Notes: a model not told the origin generated them from the letters alone. A DNA stretch of 33,885 nucleotides from Clostridia bacterium (GCA_910574835.1 CAJTDE010000041.1:1-33885); one strand, 5' to 3'. Positions 6,987 to 15,861 are shown, counted from the stretch's first letter. Made by a program: numbers and translations.

Positions 6987-8633
6987 TTGCAGGAGGGAGG
7001 ACAAAGCACAATACAGAGACATTCATTTATCCGCATGAGCAAGCTGCCCGATGTCAGGGGCAGGATCACTTATATATCCAGCCATGCAAAGCAGGAAAAC
7101 CTGTATGCGGTCTATGAAACGACAGACCGACGCTACTGGACGGAGCTTGCAAAATGCAATCAGCAGGAATTTCTAAAAAGCGGCACAGAGGGAAAATGTA
7201 TAGAGGCGAGGGAATTTATCATTGCCCTGCCCGAATCATTTCCAAACCTTTATGAGCCGGATAAGCTGTTACAGATTTTCACAGACCGTTTTAAAGAAAA
7301 GTATGGCGTGGAGTGTGTATCAGCACTGCACCATAACAAGCGAAAGACGAATTATCATATCCACCTTATTTTTTCGGAACGGGAACTGTTATCCGAACCC
7401 ATAGAAAAAACTGCTACACGCAATATGTTCTATGACGAAAACAGGAAACACGTCCGCACGAAAAAAGAGATACTTGACGAAAACGGAGACGTCCGCAAAG
7501 GCTGTAAGATTGTGAAAAAAGGCGAAGTCTATGAGCGCATTCTCTTTACCGCCAAAAATAAACTGTTCAAGCATAAGGATTTTGTTGACGGGGTAAAGCA
7601 TTTCTATACTGACCTTATCAATCTTCTTGTAAAAGATGACAAAGAAAAACTCCATGTATTTGACAGCAGCGGATTATATCTTACCACCAAAAAAATAGGG
7701 AAGAATAACCCGAAAGCGGAACAGATACAGACCGATAACGAAATGCGTATGCGCTGGAATTGTGAAGTAGACAGGGCGATTGTCAGCGGTGTTTCTGAAA
7801 TGGAGATACAACAGATAAAGAAAAAATATATCACTGACCGCATCAGAGAATCCGTTGATATATTTGGCAGCCAGCCGGAACGTCTGGAAAGTATTATTAT
7901 GACTGCTGTTATGGTACTGGCGTTGCTGATTTCTAAAGTATTGGATAAGGCGAGGGAATTGTCTGCAAAGCTTTTTGAGAAAGAATCGTTACAGCTGATT
8001 GCCAAACCAAGCGAGGAAAGAACAACACAAATAATACCGCAAACGGATAAAACACCAAAGCAGGAAAAAATCACCCATAAAGAATCGACTGACGATTTAT
8101 CAATACAACAACGAGTGTTGAAGTCCAAAACACAGACAGCACAGCCGGAAACACCACAGATACCGCTCAAGCCTGTTATGTCCGCTGAAGCTGCAGAATA
8201 TCCAAGACTGCTAAAGATTTATAAGGAACTAAACCGCCAAAACGGGATTATTTTTAACGCAGAGAGGGAACGCAATGAGTTGGAACTGGAGCGTGACAGC
8301 CTAAAAGGACTCGCAAAACTGACAAAGAAAGGGGAACTGCAAAGCAGGATTGACCGCAAAAACGAGGAAATAGACCTTCTGAAAGTCGGTTTGTCGGGGA
8401 TAGTCAAACGATATGGATTCCAAACGGTGCATGATTTCTACAAAGTTTTTGCAGTTTCTAAAACAGCTAATGCCGATTATCGGGTCAAAGCGGATCAATG
8501 GGAAGAACAATACGGGGAAAAAGCACAAAATCAGGAAGAAAGCATATCCAAACGGTTACAGAATTATCAAAGGGAAAATGCAGACACACAAACAAAACAG
8601 ATTTCAAAAAGTAGAAACAGAGGGGCAATATGA
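6987..8633 (+). CDS. MobA/MobL-family relaxase
   Basis: A DNA-nicking transfer-initiation protein for the element. The histidine metal-binding motif His-Ile-His (residues 124-126 in HHNKRKTNYHIHLIF), with His115-His116 before it, marks a HUH relaxase. Candidate nucleophiles are N-terminal Tyr residues in RGRITYISS and LYAVYETTDRRYW. Residues 303-319 form a hydrophobic segment, and the C-terminal third is charged and partly coiled-coil. The start is uncertain. The coordinates use TTG 6987, but the strong AGGAGGGAGG (6991-7000) lies inside that frame and is best placed for the ATA at 7011; the first ATG (7035) would remove the conserved-looking IQRHSFIR segment. It follows the oriT-like palindromes. 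A hairpin overlaps its stop codon. Confidence 0.85.
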   Translation: MQEGGQSTIQRHSFIRMSKLPDVRGRITYISSHAKQENLYAVYETTDRRYWTELAKCNQQEFLKSGTEGKCIEAREFIIALPESFPNLYEPDKLLQIFTDRFKEKYGVECVSALHHNKRKTNYHIHLIFSERELLSEPIEKTATRNMFYDENRKHVRTKKEILDENGDVRKGCKIVKKGEVYERILFTAKNKLFKHKDFVDGVKHFYTDLINLLVKDDKEKLHVFDSSGLYLTTKKIGKNNPKAEQIQTDNEMRMRWNCEVDRAIVSGVSEMEIQQIKKKYITDRIRESVDIFGSQPERLESIIMTAVMVLALLISKVLDKARELSAKLFEKESLQLIAKPSEERTTQIIPQTDKTPKQEKITHKESTDDLSIQQRVLKSKTQTAQPETPQIPLKPVMSAEAAEYPRLLKIYKELNRQNGIIFNAERERNELELERDSLKGLAKLTKKGELQSRIDRKNEEIDLLKVGLSGIVKRYGFQTVHDFYKVFAVSKTANADYRVKADQWEEQYGEKAQNQEESISKRLQNYQRENADTQTKQISKSRNRGAI

Positions 8634-8644
8634 CATGCCCCTCT
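8619..8644 (+). terminator. Terminator overlapping the relaxase stop codon
   Basis: AGAGGGGCA and TGCCCCTCT form a perfect 9-bp stem with an 8-base loop, followed by AAAATTTTATT. The 5' arm contains the last codons of the relaxase. It separates mobility genes from the phosphate cargo. Confidence 0.65.
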
Positions 8645-8679
8645 AAAATTTTATTAAGACATTTTTGGCTTGTAAAAAC

Positions 8680-8734
8680 TTTACATCAATTTTACAATGC
8701 CGCGATATTGGATTTGATTTTTGTCCTGTATGAT
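8680..8734 (+). promoter_or_regulatory. PHO-box-like promoter of the pst operon
   Basis: TTTACA occurs at 8680-8685 and again at 8691-8696, exactly 11 bases apart, with an inverted TGTAAA just upstream (8671-8676). PhoP/PhoB sites in Firmicutes are tandem TTNACA repeats with 11-base spacing. A -10-like TATGAT follows at 8729-8734, and no good -35 box is present, as expected for an activated promoter. The likely activator is encoded at 12966. Confidence 0.7.
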
Positions 8735-8781
8735 ATAGCTGTAAACTTCAAGAAAAACAAAAAGCAAAGGAGATTCAAAAA

Positions 8782-9675
8782 ATGAAAACATCAAAAAAAT
8801 ACTTGGCATTTGCCCTTATGAGTGTTCTAATGCTGTCTGCATTAACGGGGTGCAGTAATAAGAACGAGGGCGATTCAGCCAAATTTGACACAGCAAGAGA
8901 GATCAATGTACTTACCCGCGAAGATGGCTCGGGGACACGCGGCGCGTTCATAGAGCTGTTTGGAATCGAGCAGAAAAATGAAGCGGGAGAAAAAATCGAC
9001 TATACAGCAGACACCGCCGCCGTTACAAATTCTACGTCTGTTATGATGACAACGGTTGCCGGGGATTTATACTCTATCGGATATATTTCTCTTGGCTCCA
9101 TGAATGATACTGTAAAGGCGATTCAGATCGACGGCTGCGAAGCAACGATTGAAAATATCAAAAATGGTACATATAAGATTGCGCGTCCCTTTAACATTGC
9201 GACAAAGGACGGTTTAAGTGACACAGCGCAGGATTTTATCGACTTCATTATGAGTGCGGACGGTCAAGCAGTGATTGAAGAAAATGGATATATTTCTGTA
9301 TCTGACGCGGGAAGTTACAGCGGGGAAATGGATTCGGGCAAAATTATTGTAGCGGGTTCCAGCTCTGTCACCCCGGTTATGGGAAAACTCAAAGAAGCCT
9401 ATCTTGAGAGAAATCCGGGCGTTACGATTGAGATACAGCAAAATGATTCTTCTACTGGTATGTCTGACACAATAGACGGAACCTGCGATATAGGCATGGC
9501 TTCCCGTGAGCTGAAAGATTCCGAAATGGAAAAAGGACTGACCGCTACCGTAATTGCAATGGACGGTATTACAGTGATTGTTAATAATGACTGTCCCATA
9601 AATAACCTTACAAGTGAACAGGTAAAAGATATTTTTATGGGTAATGCGGTTCGTTGGAGTGAAATATCACAGTAG
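8782..9675 (+). CDS. pstS: Phosphate-binding lipoprotein PstS, circularly permuted
   Basis: A 297-residue secreted solute-binding protein with a lipobox LTGC (Cys24), so it should be lipid-anchored outside the membrane and hand phosphate to PstCA. Phosphate-loop motifs are present but in swapped order. TREDGSGTRGAF, normally in the second half of PstS, is at residues 45-56, while the usual N-terminal motif AGSSSVTPVM is at 191-200 and SRELKD at 241-246. The chain ends at IFMGNAVRWSEISQ, where a standard PstS would run into the TREDGSGTRGAF half. AAAGGAG precedes the ATG by 9 bases. It is the first gene after the PHO-box-like promoter and is separated from pstC by a strong hairpin. Confidence 0.92.
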   Translation: MKTSKKYLAFALMSVLMLSALTGCSNKNEGDSAKFDTAREINVLTREDGSGTRGAFIELFGIEQKNEAGEKIDYTADTAAVTNSTSVMMTTVAGDLYSIGYISLGSMNDTVKAIQIDGCEATIENIKNGTYKIARPFNIATKDGLSDTAQDFIDFIMSADGQAVIEENGYISVSDAGSYSGEMDSGKIIVAGSSSVTPVMGKLKEAYLERNPGVTIEIQQNDSSTGMSDTIDGTCDIGMASRELKDSEMEKGLTATVIAMDGITVIVNNDCPINNLTSEQVKDIFMGNAVRWSEISQ

Positions 9676-9681
9676 GATTTT

Positions 9682-9715
9682 AAGGGGCTGCGGTAAGAAA
9701 GCCGCCGCCCCTTTT
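9682..9715 (+). terminator. Hairpin between pstS and pstC (partial terminator)
   Basis: AAGGGGC-T-GCGG pairs with CCGC-C-GCCCCTT around an 8-base loop, followed by a short T-run. Placed between the binding-protein gene and the permease genes, it would let pstS mRNA accumulate above the rest, as is common in pst operons. Confidence 0.7.
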
Positions 9716-9732
9716 CAATAAGGAGCATGATT

Positions 9733-10581
9733 ATGAAGAATATAAAAGAAAAAGTGATGAAACTGCTTTTTTTCTTGACAGCCCTTGTTTCCATAGCAGC
9801 GGTAATTCTAATCTGCATATTCCTGTTTGCAAGCGGTATCCCTGCAATAAAAGAAATAGGCGTTTTCAAATTTTTGCTGGGTACAAGCTGGAAACCCGCA
9901 AATAATCTCTATGGGATTCTCCCTATGATCGTCGGCTCTTTCTATGTAACTGCCGGGGCATTGATTATTGGCGTACCGATTGGAATATTGACAGCGGTAT
10001 TCATGGCAAGATTTGCTCCGAGAAGTATCTATGCGCCTTTGAAAGCTGCTGTTAATCTAATGGCGGGGATTCCGTCGGTTGTGTACGGTTTTTTTGGATT
10101 GGTAGTCTTAGTGCCTTTTATTCGGGAAGCCTTTGGCGGGCGCGGTATGAGTGTACTTACTGCTTCTGTCCTGCTGGGGCTGATGATTTTACCTACCATT
10201 ATCAGCGTTTCGGAAACTTCAATCCGGGCTGTCCCTGAAAGTTACTATGAGGGAGGGCTTGCTCTTGGAGCTTCCCATGAAAGAAGTGTATTTTTTACGG
10301 TTCTTCCCGCAGCAAAGAGCGGTATTTTTGCAGGGGTTGTATTAGGGATTGGGCGGGCAGTCGGTGAAACAATGGCGGTTATGATGGTTGCCGGAAATCA
10401 AGCGGTTATCCCGGACAGTATGCTTTCCGGCGTTCGGACACTGACCACAAACATTGTATTGGAAATGGGATATTCTACGGATTTACACCGTGAAGCGTTA
10501 ATTGGTACGGCTGTTGTTCTGTTTGTTTTCATTCTCATTATCAATCTGTCCCTCTCCCTGTTCAAAAGGAGGGTGAAATAA
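9733..10581 (+). CDS. pstC: Phosphate ABC transporter permease PstC
   Basis: A 282-residue inner-membrane subunit with about six transmembrane helices. The conserved cytoplasmic loop that contacts PstB is present (EGGLALGASHERSVFFTVLP), as is the family phrase LMAGIPSVVYGFFGL. I use the ATG at 9733 rather than the one at 9727, because AAGGAG ends one base before the earlier ATG and seven before the later. Its stop codon abuts the pstA start. It forms the channel with PstA, driven by PstB and fed by PstS. The order is the standard pstSCAB-phoU. Confidence 0.93.
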   Translation: MKNIKEKVMKLLFFLTALVSIAAVILICIFLFASGIPAIKEIGVFKFLLGTSWKPANNLYGILPMIVGSFYVTAGALIIGVPIGILTAVFMARFAPRSIYAPLKAAVNLMAGIPSVVYGFFGLVVLVPFIREAFGGRGMSVLTASVLLGLMILPTIISVSETSIRAVPESYYEGGLALGASHERSVFFTVLPAAKSGIFAGVVLGIGRAVGETMAVMMVAGNQAVIPDSMLSGVRTLTTNIVLEMGYSTDLHREALIGTAVVLFVFILIINLSLSLFKRRVK

Positions 10582-11499
10582 ATGGTTGGGAAATTGAAAC
10601 GGAAATGGTGCGCATACAGACGCGACCCTAAATCTTTTGTTCTCTTTCTTTCTGTATGCCTTGCAGCATTGATTACAATACTTGCGCTTATTTTTATTAT
10701 TGCATATATATTGATAAAAGGGATTCCAAATTTAACGCCGGATTTATTTGACAGCAAATATACAACAGAAAACGTGTCCCTGCTTCCAGCACTTATCAAT
10801 ACACTGTTCATTATGCTGCTTTCTCTGCTGTTTGCGGTTCCCGTAGGAATTGGTGCAGCAATTTATCTGACAGAGTACGCAAGACGGGGAAATAAACTGG
10901 TTCATATCGTAGGTATTACCGCTGAAACATTGTCCGGGATTCCGTCAATCGTTTATGGGCTGTTCGGTTCCCTGTTCTTTGTAAAATATCTTGGGCTGGG
11001 GTTGTCTTTGCTGTCCGGGGCTTTGACTTTGAGCATTATGATTTTGCCACTTATTATGCGGACAACAGAAGAAGCCTTGCGAAGCGTTCCAGACAGTTAC
11101 CGTGAGGGCAGCTTTGGGCTTGGAGCCGGAAAGCTACGAACCGTATTCTCTATTGTCCTGCCCTGCGCCGTTCCGGGTATTTTGTCCGGCGTTATTCTTG
11201 GAATCGGGCGTATCGTCGGGGAATCGGCGGCACTGATCTTTACTGCCGGAACCGTTGCAGAAATAGCAACAAGCATTTTTTCGTCGGCAAGAACTTTATC
11301 CGTCCATATGTATTCTATTTCGGGCGAGGGACTGTATATCAAGCAGACTTACGCAACTGCGGTTGTATTATTGGTTGTTGTCATTCTGATAAATGCACTT
11401 TCCGGATTTGCGGCAAAAAAGATAGGAGGTAACACCCTCCGGGTATCCCATTATGCGCAAAAAGATGCGCGGATAGGAGGTAAAAATACAGATGGATAA
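10582..11499 (+). CDS. pstA: Phosphate ABC transporter permease PstA
   Basis: A 305-residue partner permease with about six membrane helices, [19 protein letters not shown] in the middle and an EAA-type loop [30 protein letters not shown] lies within the end of pstC, and the ATG follows the pstC stop directly. The 3' end overlaps pstB by 8 bases, with AGGAGG for pstB inside it, so pstC, pstA and pstB are translationally linked. The C-terminal ~20 residues after the last helix ([20 protein letters not shown]) are basic and longer than in many PstA proteins. Confidence 0.93.
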   Translation: MVGKLKRKWCAYRRDPKSFVLFLSVCLAALITILALIFIIAYILIKGIPNLTPDLFDSKYTTENVSLLPALINTLFIMLLSLLFAVPVGIGAAIYLTEYARRGNKLVHIVGITAETLSGIPSIVYGLFGSLFFVKYLGLGLSLLSGALTLSIMILPLIMRTTEEALRSVPDSYREGSFGLGAGKLRTVFSIVLPCAVPGILSGVILGIGRIVGESAALIFTAGTVAEIATSIFSSARTLSVHMYSISGEGLYIKQTYATAVVLLVVVILINALSGFAAKKIGGNTLRVSHYAQKDARIGGKNTDG

Positions 11500-12241
11500 G
11501 ATCATGGTTGAGGATTTGGATTTATTCTACGGAAACTTTCAAGCCTTGAAAAAAATAAATGTGGCGTTTAAGGAACACGAAATTACCGCACTGATCGGAC
11601 CGTCGGGCTGCGGTAAATCGACATTATTAAAAACATTGAACCGAATGAATGACTTGGTGGAGGGCTGCCACATCAAAGGGACTATCCGTTTAGACGGTGA
11701 AGATATTTATGGAAATATGGATATTAACCTACTGCGTAAACGTGTGGGAATGGTATTTCAAAAACCGAATCCGTTCCCTATGAGCATTTATGACAATGTT
11801 GCCTTTGGAGCAAGGACGCATGGTATCCGTTCTAAAGCTGCGCTGGACGAAATTGTAGAGCGTTCCTTAAAAGGGGCGGCAATTTGGAACGAGGTAAAAG
11901 ACAGGCTGAAAAAATCTGCGCTTGGTATGTCGGGCGGTCAACAGCAGCGTCTTTGCATTGCCCGCGCTTTGGCAGTGGAGCCGGAAGTTTTGTTGATGGA
12001 CGAACCGACCAGCGCACTTGACCCTATTTCTACGGCAAAGGTAGAGGAACTTGCCGCAGAATTAAAAAAGGACTATACCATTGTCATTGTGACACATAAT
12101 ATGCAGCAAGCACTCCGAATTTCCGACAGGACAGCGTTTTTCCTGCTTGGGGAAATGGTGGAGTTTGGAGAAACAGAAAAATTATTCTCCATGCCGCAGG
12201 ACAAGCGGACAGAGGATTATATTACGGGGAGGTTTGGATAA
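11492..12241 (+). CDS. pstB: Phosphate ABC transporter ATPase PstB
   Basis: A 249-residue ATPase of the importer. Walker A is GPSGCGKST (residues 36-44), the Q-loop is [12 protein letters not shown], the signature is [15 protein letters not shown], Walker B is [12 protein letters not shown] and the switch His is in VTHNMQQA. The [17 protein letters not shown] phrase is characteristic of PstB. It overlaps pstA at the start and phoU by one base (TAATG) at the end. It powers phosphate uptake and, by family knowledge, transmits uptake status to PhoU and the sensor kinase. Confidence 0.95.
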   Translation: MDKIMVEDLDLFYGNFQALKKINVAFKEHEITALIGPSGCGKSTLLKTLNRMNDLVEGCHIKGTIRLDGEDIYGNMDINLLRKRVGMVFQKPNPFPMSIYDNVAFGARTHGIRSKAALDEIVERSLKGAAIWNEVKDRLKKSALGMSGGQQQRLCIARALAVEPEVLLMDEPTSALDPISTAKVEELAAELKKDYTIVIVTHNMQQALRISDRTAFFLLGEMVEFGETEKLFSMPQDKRTEDYITGRFG

Positions 12242-12882
12242 TGCGCCTAAAATTTGATGAACAGTTAGATTTATTAAATAAAGAGTTGATTACAATGGGG
12301 GCTTTTTGTGAAAATGCGATTGCTATGTCCGCAAAAGCTCTGACAGAGGGGAATCCCGCGCTTGCAAAGGCTGTTCCCGATCTCTCTGTTCAGATAGACC
12401 ACAAGGAGCGCGAAATTGAAACTATGTGTCTAAAGCTACTTTTACAGCAGCAGCCCGTGGCAAAAGATTTGAGGGTTGTATCGTCCGCGCTGAAAATGGT
12501 GACAGATATGGCAAGAATCGGAGATCAATCCGCAGACATAGCGGAAATTATCACATTAGCCAATATCCACGCCACCGACGACACACAAGTTATCCATGAT
12601 ATGTCGGTTGCTGTCATTAAAATGGTAACGGACAGTATTGACGCTTTTGTGAAAAAGGATATGCAGATGGCGAAAGCCGTGATAGATTATGATGATGTGG
12701 TGGATTCCTATTTCGATAAGGTGAAGAAAATGCTGATTGAACTTTTCAGCAAGCCCGAAACAGACGGTGAGTATGCCATAGACCTGTTAATGATTGCAAA
12801 ATATTTTGAACGTATCGGAGATCATGCGGTCAATATTGCAAAATGGGTTCTGTTCTCAATCACAGGGAACAAAGAGGGGTGA
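12241..12882 (+). CDS. phoU: Phosphate signalling protein PhoU
   Basis: A 213-residue all-helical protein with the two repeated PhoU motifs: VVSSALKMVTDMARIGDQSADIAE-type sequence in the first half and LLMIAKYFERIGDHAVNIAKW in the second (both E/D-R-I-G-D-x-A/S-x-N/D-I). It is a cytoplasmic adaptor that damps PstSCAB and keeps the PhoR-type kinase off when phosphate is plentiful. It overlaps pstB by one base and is followed 83 bases later by the response-regulator gene. Confidence 0.94.
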   Translation: MRLKFDEQLDLLNKELITMGAFCENAIAMSAKALTEGNPALAKAVPDLSVQIDHKEREIETMCLKLLLQQQPVAKDLRVVSSALKMVTDMARIGDQSADIAEIITLANIHATDDTQVIHDMSVAVIKMVTDSIDAFVKKDMQMAKAVIDYDDVVDSYFDKVKKMLIELFSKPETDGEYAIDLLMIAKYFERIGDHAVNIAKWVLFSITGNKEG

Positions 12883-12965
12883 ACATACCGCCATTGATGA
12901 AATATAGGTAATATGGCATGATTGAGTTCGGAATATTGCCACAGGAAAGAAAGGAGCAGATTTAC

Positions 12966-13640
12966 ATGATTTATTGTGTTGAGGACGACAGCTCTATCCG
13001 TGATCTGATGATATACACATTAAATTCTGCCGGATTTGAAGCAAAAGGTTTTGACGGCGCGGACACCCTTTTTGACGCTTTGCAGACAGAAAAACCCCAG
13101 CTTATTATGCTTGATATAATGCTTCCCGGCGAAGATGGCATTTCCATATTGAAAAAGCTGCGTATGCAGGGGACGACAGAAGATATTCCTGTTATTATGG
13201 CAACAGCCAAAGGAACCGAATACGACAAAGTAACCGGGCTTGACTTGGGAGCTGATGATTACCTTGCAAAGCCGTTTGGCATGATGGAAATGATTTCCCG
13301 TGTGAAAGCGGTATTGCGCCGTACAAGCCCGAAAGAAGAAACAAAAAAGCTAAAAATTGGAAATTTAGAATTGAATTTGGAAACATATATTGTACTTGTA
13401 AACAACGAACGGGTTCAGTTGACACTGAAAGAACATAAGCTGCTCCATACTTTTATGGAAAACCCCGGACGGGTGTTTACACGCGATCAGCTTCTTGAAA
13501 TGATATGGGGCATTGACTACATAGGAGAAACCCGAACCGTAGATGTTCACATTGGAACACTCCGAACAAAATTAGGCGAATGTGGGAGCTATATTGAAAC
13601 GGTACGGGGAGTTGGGTATCGAATGGAGGGGGAAGTATGA
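12966..13640 (+). CDS. PhoB/PhoP-type response regulator
   Basis: A 224-residue OmpR-family regulator. The receiver has the acid pocket Glu6-Asp7-Asp8, the phospho-acceptor Asp50 (IMLDIMLPGEDG), the switch Thr80 and Lys102 (LAKPFG). A winged-helix DNA-binding domain covers about residues 125-222 (TLKEHKLLHTFMENPGRVF, then GVGYRMEGE). I use the ATG at 12966, spaced 9 bases from AAAGGAG, rather than the longer frame from 12918, because the receiver fold begins there. It overlaps the kinase gene by 4 bases (ATGA). It is probably the activator of the PHO-box-like promoter ahead of pstS, so the cargo carries its own control circuit. Confidence 0.9.
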   Translation: MIYCVEDDSSIRDLMIYTLNSAGFEAKGFDGADTLFDALQTEKPQLIMLDIMLPGEDGISILKKLRMQGTTEDIPVIMATAKGTEYDKVTGLDLGADDYLAKPFGMMEMISRVKAVLRRTSPKEETKKLKIGNLELNLETYIVLVNNERVQLTLKEHKLLHTFMENPGRVFTRDQLLEMIWGIDYIGETRTVDVHIGTLRTKLGECGSYIETVRGVGYRMEGEV

Positions 13641-15292
13641 CGAAACGAATTTTTCGTTCAATCTGCCTTGTCGCATTGACTGTTTTTCTTGCGTCTGTTG
13701 TCCTGTTCATGGGTGTTCTGTATGAATACTTTTCAAATGTTGAACAGACACAGCTAAAAATGCAGACAACCCTTGCCGCACAGGGCGTTACAAATGAGGG
13801 CATTGATTATTTCCATGATTTGAAAGTGAAAAATTATCGTATATCGTGGATTGATGCAGAGGGAAATGTTGTTTTTGATAGTGCGTCTGATACTTCGGAA
13901 ATGGAAAATCATTTAGAGCGGGAAGAAGTGCGGGAAGCCCTTTCTTCGGGCTATGGTGAAAGCAGACGGTATTCTGCTACTTTGATGGAGCGTTCGTTTT
14001 ATTCCGCTCAGAAACTCAATGATGGTACCATATTACGGCTTTCCATATCTCAAAATTCTATATTGACGCTCCTTTTAGGCATGACACAGCCGATTTGCAT
14101 TATATTTGTGATCGCGCTGATTCTTTCTATTGTTTTGGCTATTCAAGTTTCAAAAAAAATAGTAAAGCCATTAAATGAAATTGATCTTGATAATCCGTTG
14201 TCAAATGAGGGCTATGATGAGCTTTCCCCTTTTTTACGGCGTATTGACAGCCAGCAAAAACAGCTGCGGGGACAGAAAGCCGAACTTCTCCAAAAAGAGA
14301 ATGAATTAAATACGATTATCGGCAGCATGAATGAAGGCATGATTCTCCTAAATCAAAAAGGAAAAATTATCAGTATAAACCCTGCGGCAAGAAAACTGTT
14401 AGACGCTGACACAGACTGTATCGGTTCTGATATGCTGTCCTTGTGCCGTAATCTTGAATTGCAGGAAATCCTTACGAAAGCCCTGCAAGGGGAACGGGGC
14501 GAGAACATTATCCGGCTGTATGGAGAAAGCTATCAAATTGACGCTAACCCGATCACTTCTGAAAACATTGTGAAAGGAGCCGCGCTTTTCTTTTTCAATG
14601 TGACAGAAAAAGAAAAAGCGGAACAGATACGGCGCGAATTTACCGCTAATGTGTCCCATGAATTAAAAACCCCGCTTCACTCCATTTCCGGGTATGCGGA
14701 GCTTTTGAAAAACGATATGGTAAAGGAGAATGATAAAATACCCTTTGCCGGAAAGATTTATGATGAAGCCGGACGAATGATACGGCTTGTGGAGGACATT
14801 ATCAGTCTTTCGCACCTTGACGAAGGTGCGGACGATATGCAGAGAGAAAATATCGACCTATACACATTGGCAGAAAAGGCGGTACAGAGCTTAGAGCCAC
14901 AGGCAGATACCGTATGTGTTGCATTGGAGCTTTCCGGCGTTCCGGCTCCCCTTAACGGCATACCACAGCTTTTATACAGTGTGATTTATAATCTTTGTGA
15001 CAATGCGATTAAGTATAACCATGAAAACGGAAAAGTAATGGTGAACATACAGAATGAAAACGGCATGGTAGTTTTATCAGTGGAGGATACAGGGATAGGA
15101 ATTGCCCCCGAACATCAAGAGCGGATTTTTGAGCGTTTCTATCGTGTTGATAAGAGCCATTCTAAGGCAGTAGGGGGAACCGGGCTTGGGCTTTCTATTG
15201 TGAAACACGCTGCTAAAATCCATAATGCCAAAGTTGATGTAAAAAGCCATGCTGGAAAAGGCACGACGGTTATTGTAACATTTCCCCAATAA
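13637..15292 (+). CDS. PhoR-type membrane sensor histidine kinase
   Basis: A 551-residue kinase. The first membrane helix is at about residues 8-30, the second at about 152-172, and between them is an extracytoplasmic sensor of ~120 residues. A short linker leads to a PAS domain (about 222-325). The dimerisation domain has the phospho-accepting His341 in NVSHELKTPLHSISGYAELL. The ATPase domain has LCDNAIKYNHENG, VEDTGIGI and GGTGLGLSIVKHAA. The layout (two helices, extracellular domain, PAS, HisKA, HATPase) is that of PhoR. Context with PhoU and PstSCAB supports phosphate sensing through the Pst complex. It is the last cargo gene of the operon. Confidence 0.9.
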   Translation: MTKRIFRSICLVALTVFLASVVLFMGVLYEYFSNVEQTQLKMQTTLAAQGVTNEGIDYFHDLKVKNYRISWIDAEGNVVFDSASDTSEMENHLEREEVREALSSGYGESRRYSATLMERSFYSAQKLNDGTILRLSISQNSILTLLLGMTQPICIIFVIALILSIVLAIQVSKKIVKPLNEIDLDNPLSNEGYDELSPFLRRIDSQQKQLRGQKAELLQKENELNTIIGSMNEGMILLNQKGKIISINPAARKLLDADTDCIGSDMLSLCRNLELQEILTKALQGERGENIIRLYGESYQIDANPITSENIVKGAALFFFNVTEKEKAEQIRREFTANVSHELKTPLHSISGYAELLKNDMVKENDKIPFAGKIYDEAGRMIRLVEDIISLSHLDEGADDMQRENIDLYTLAEKAVQSLEPQADTVCVALELSGVPAPLNGIPQLLYSVIYNLCDNAIKYNHENGKVMVNIQNENGMVVLSVEDTGIGIAPEHQERIFERFYRVDKSHSKAVGGTGLGLSIVKHAAKIHNAKVDVKSHAGKGTTVIVTFPQ

Positions 15293-15346
15293 AAAATTTG
15301 AACTGTTTTTACTATCTTTTGTCATAAGAATGTATTAGAAAAAGCT

Positions 15347-15382
15347 GAACCGATAACATGCATAATCAGCAGTTATCGGTTC
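15347..15382 (-). terminator. Terminator, mainly for the minus-strand DUF6061-like gene
   Basis: GAACCGATAAC and GTTATCGGTTC form a perfect 11-bp stem with a 14-base loop. On the minus strand the stem is followed by AGCTTTTTC. It lies between the convergent kinase and DUF6061-like genes and may stop both. Confidence 0.65.
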
Positions 15383-15460
15383 GGTTAATCCGCTTCAAAT
15401 TGTTAATTAAACAGCTACACTATACAAATATTGAGCATATCAATACAATTATTATAGACA

Positions 15461-15700
15461 TTACCATAATTCCAATGAATCCTCCGCATCCATCCACATT
15501 TGCATATTCCCTTCAAGATACAGTCTTGCGTATTCAAGCGGCTCATCTATTGCCAGAGCATTTAAGGCACATTTAGAGCAGGGAGTAGTTTTCAATCCTT
15601 CTTCCGCTTTATTACAGTCTATCCGCAAGAAATAACCTGCATAAGTGTATACGTCAATGCTGTTATGGAGGATATTGTATGTTGCATAAATCATATTCAT
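15461..15700 (-). CDS. DUF6061-like small protein
   Basis: A 79-residue protein. The pattern IDVYTYAGYFLRIDCNKAEE, then a Cys pair (CSKCALNALA), then IDEPLEYARLYLEGNMQMWMDA resembles small DUF6061-type proteins often found beside mobile elements in gut Clostridia. An AGAGGA sequence lies 11 bases before the first ATG. It is oriented toward the phosphate operon and is the last gene before the right attachment site. Function unknown. It might be part of the element's core rather than its cargo. Confidence 0.6.
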   Translation of the reverse strand: MNMIYATYNILHNSIDVYTYAGYFLRIDCNKAEEGLKTTPCSKCALNALAIDEPLEYARLYLEGNMQMWMDAEDSLELW

Positions 15701-15850
15701 ATTTAGTCTGTCCTCTTTTCATTGATTTTTTGAAAGCATTTCAATCAGTTTACCAATTCCCGTATATTTTGTGTTATAATGTTTTATGTGATTTTGTTTC
15801 CCTTATTTTTTCCCTTATCAGGGTTCGTAATGCCCTGTGGGAAGATATAA

Positions 15851-15861
15851 TACAAGGGAAA
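15851..15861. other. Candidate attR core
   Basis: TACAAGGGAAA, the second copy of the left-end sequence. Nearby are TTTCCCTTAT (about 15798) and ATAAGGGAAA (about 15865), inverted arms like those at attL. The outer flank therefore also holds AAGGGAAA motifs, which makes the exact crossover base uncertain. Confidence 0.5.

Larger units (their letters stand above)
3884..15861. mobile_element. Integrative mobilizable element carrying a pst-phoU-phoBR phosphate cargo
   Basis: The limits are the 11-bp direct repeat TACAAGGGAAA at 3884-3894 and 15851-15861. The left copy is 17 bases past the integrase stop codon, the usual place for attL. Inside are, in order, a tyrosine integrase, an XRE regulator, a divergent Xis-like protein, an iteron and palindrome region, a MobA/MobL relaxase, a seven-gene phosphate module and a DUF6061-like gene. 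No type IV secretion genes are present, so it would depend on a helper for transfer. The exact ends are inferred from the repeat alone. Confidence 0.65.
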
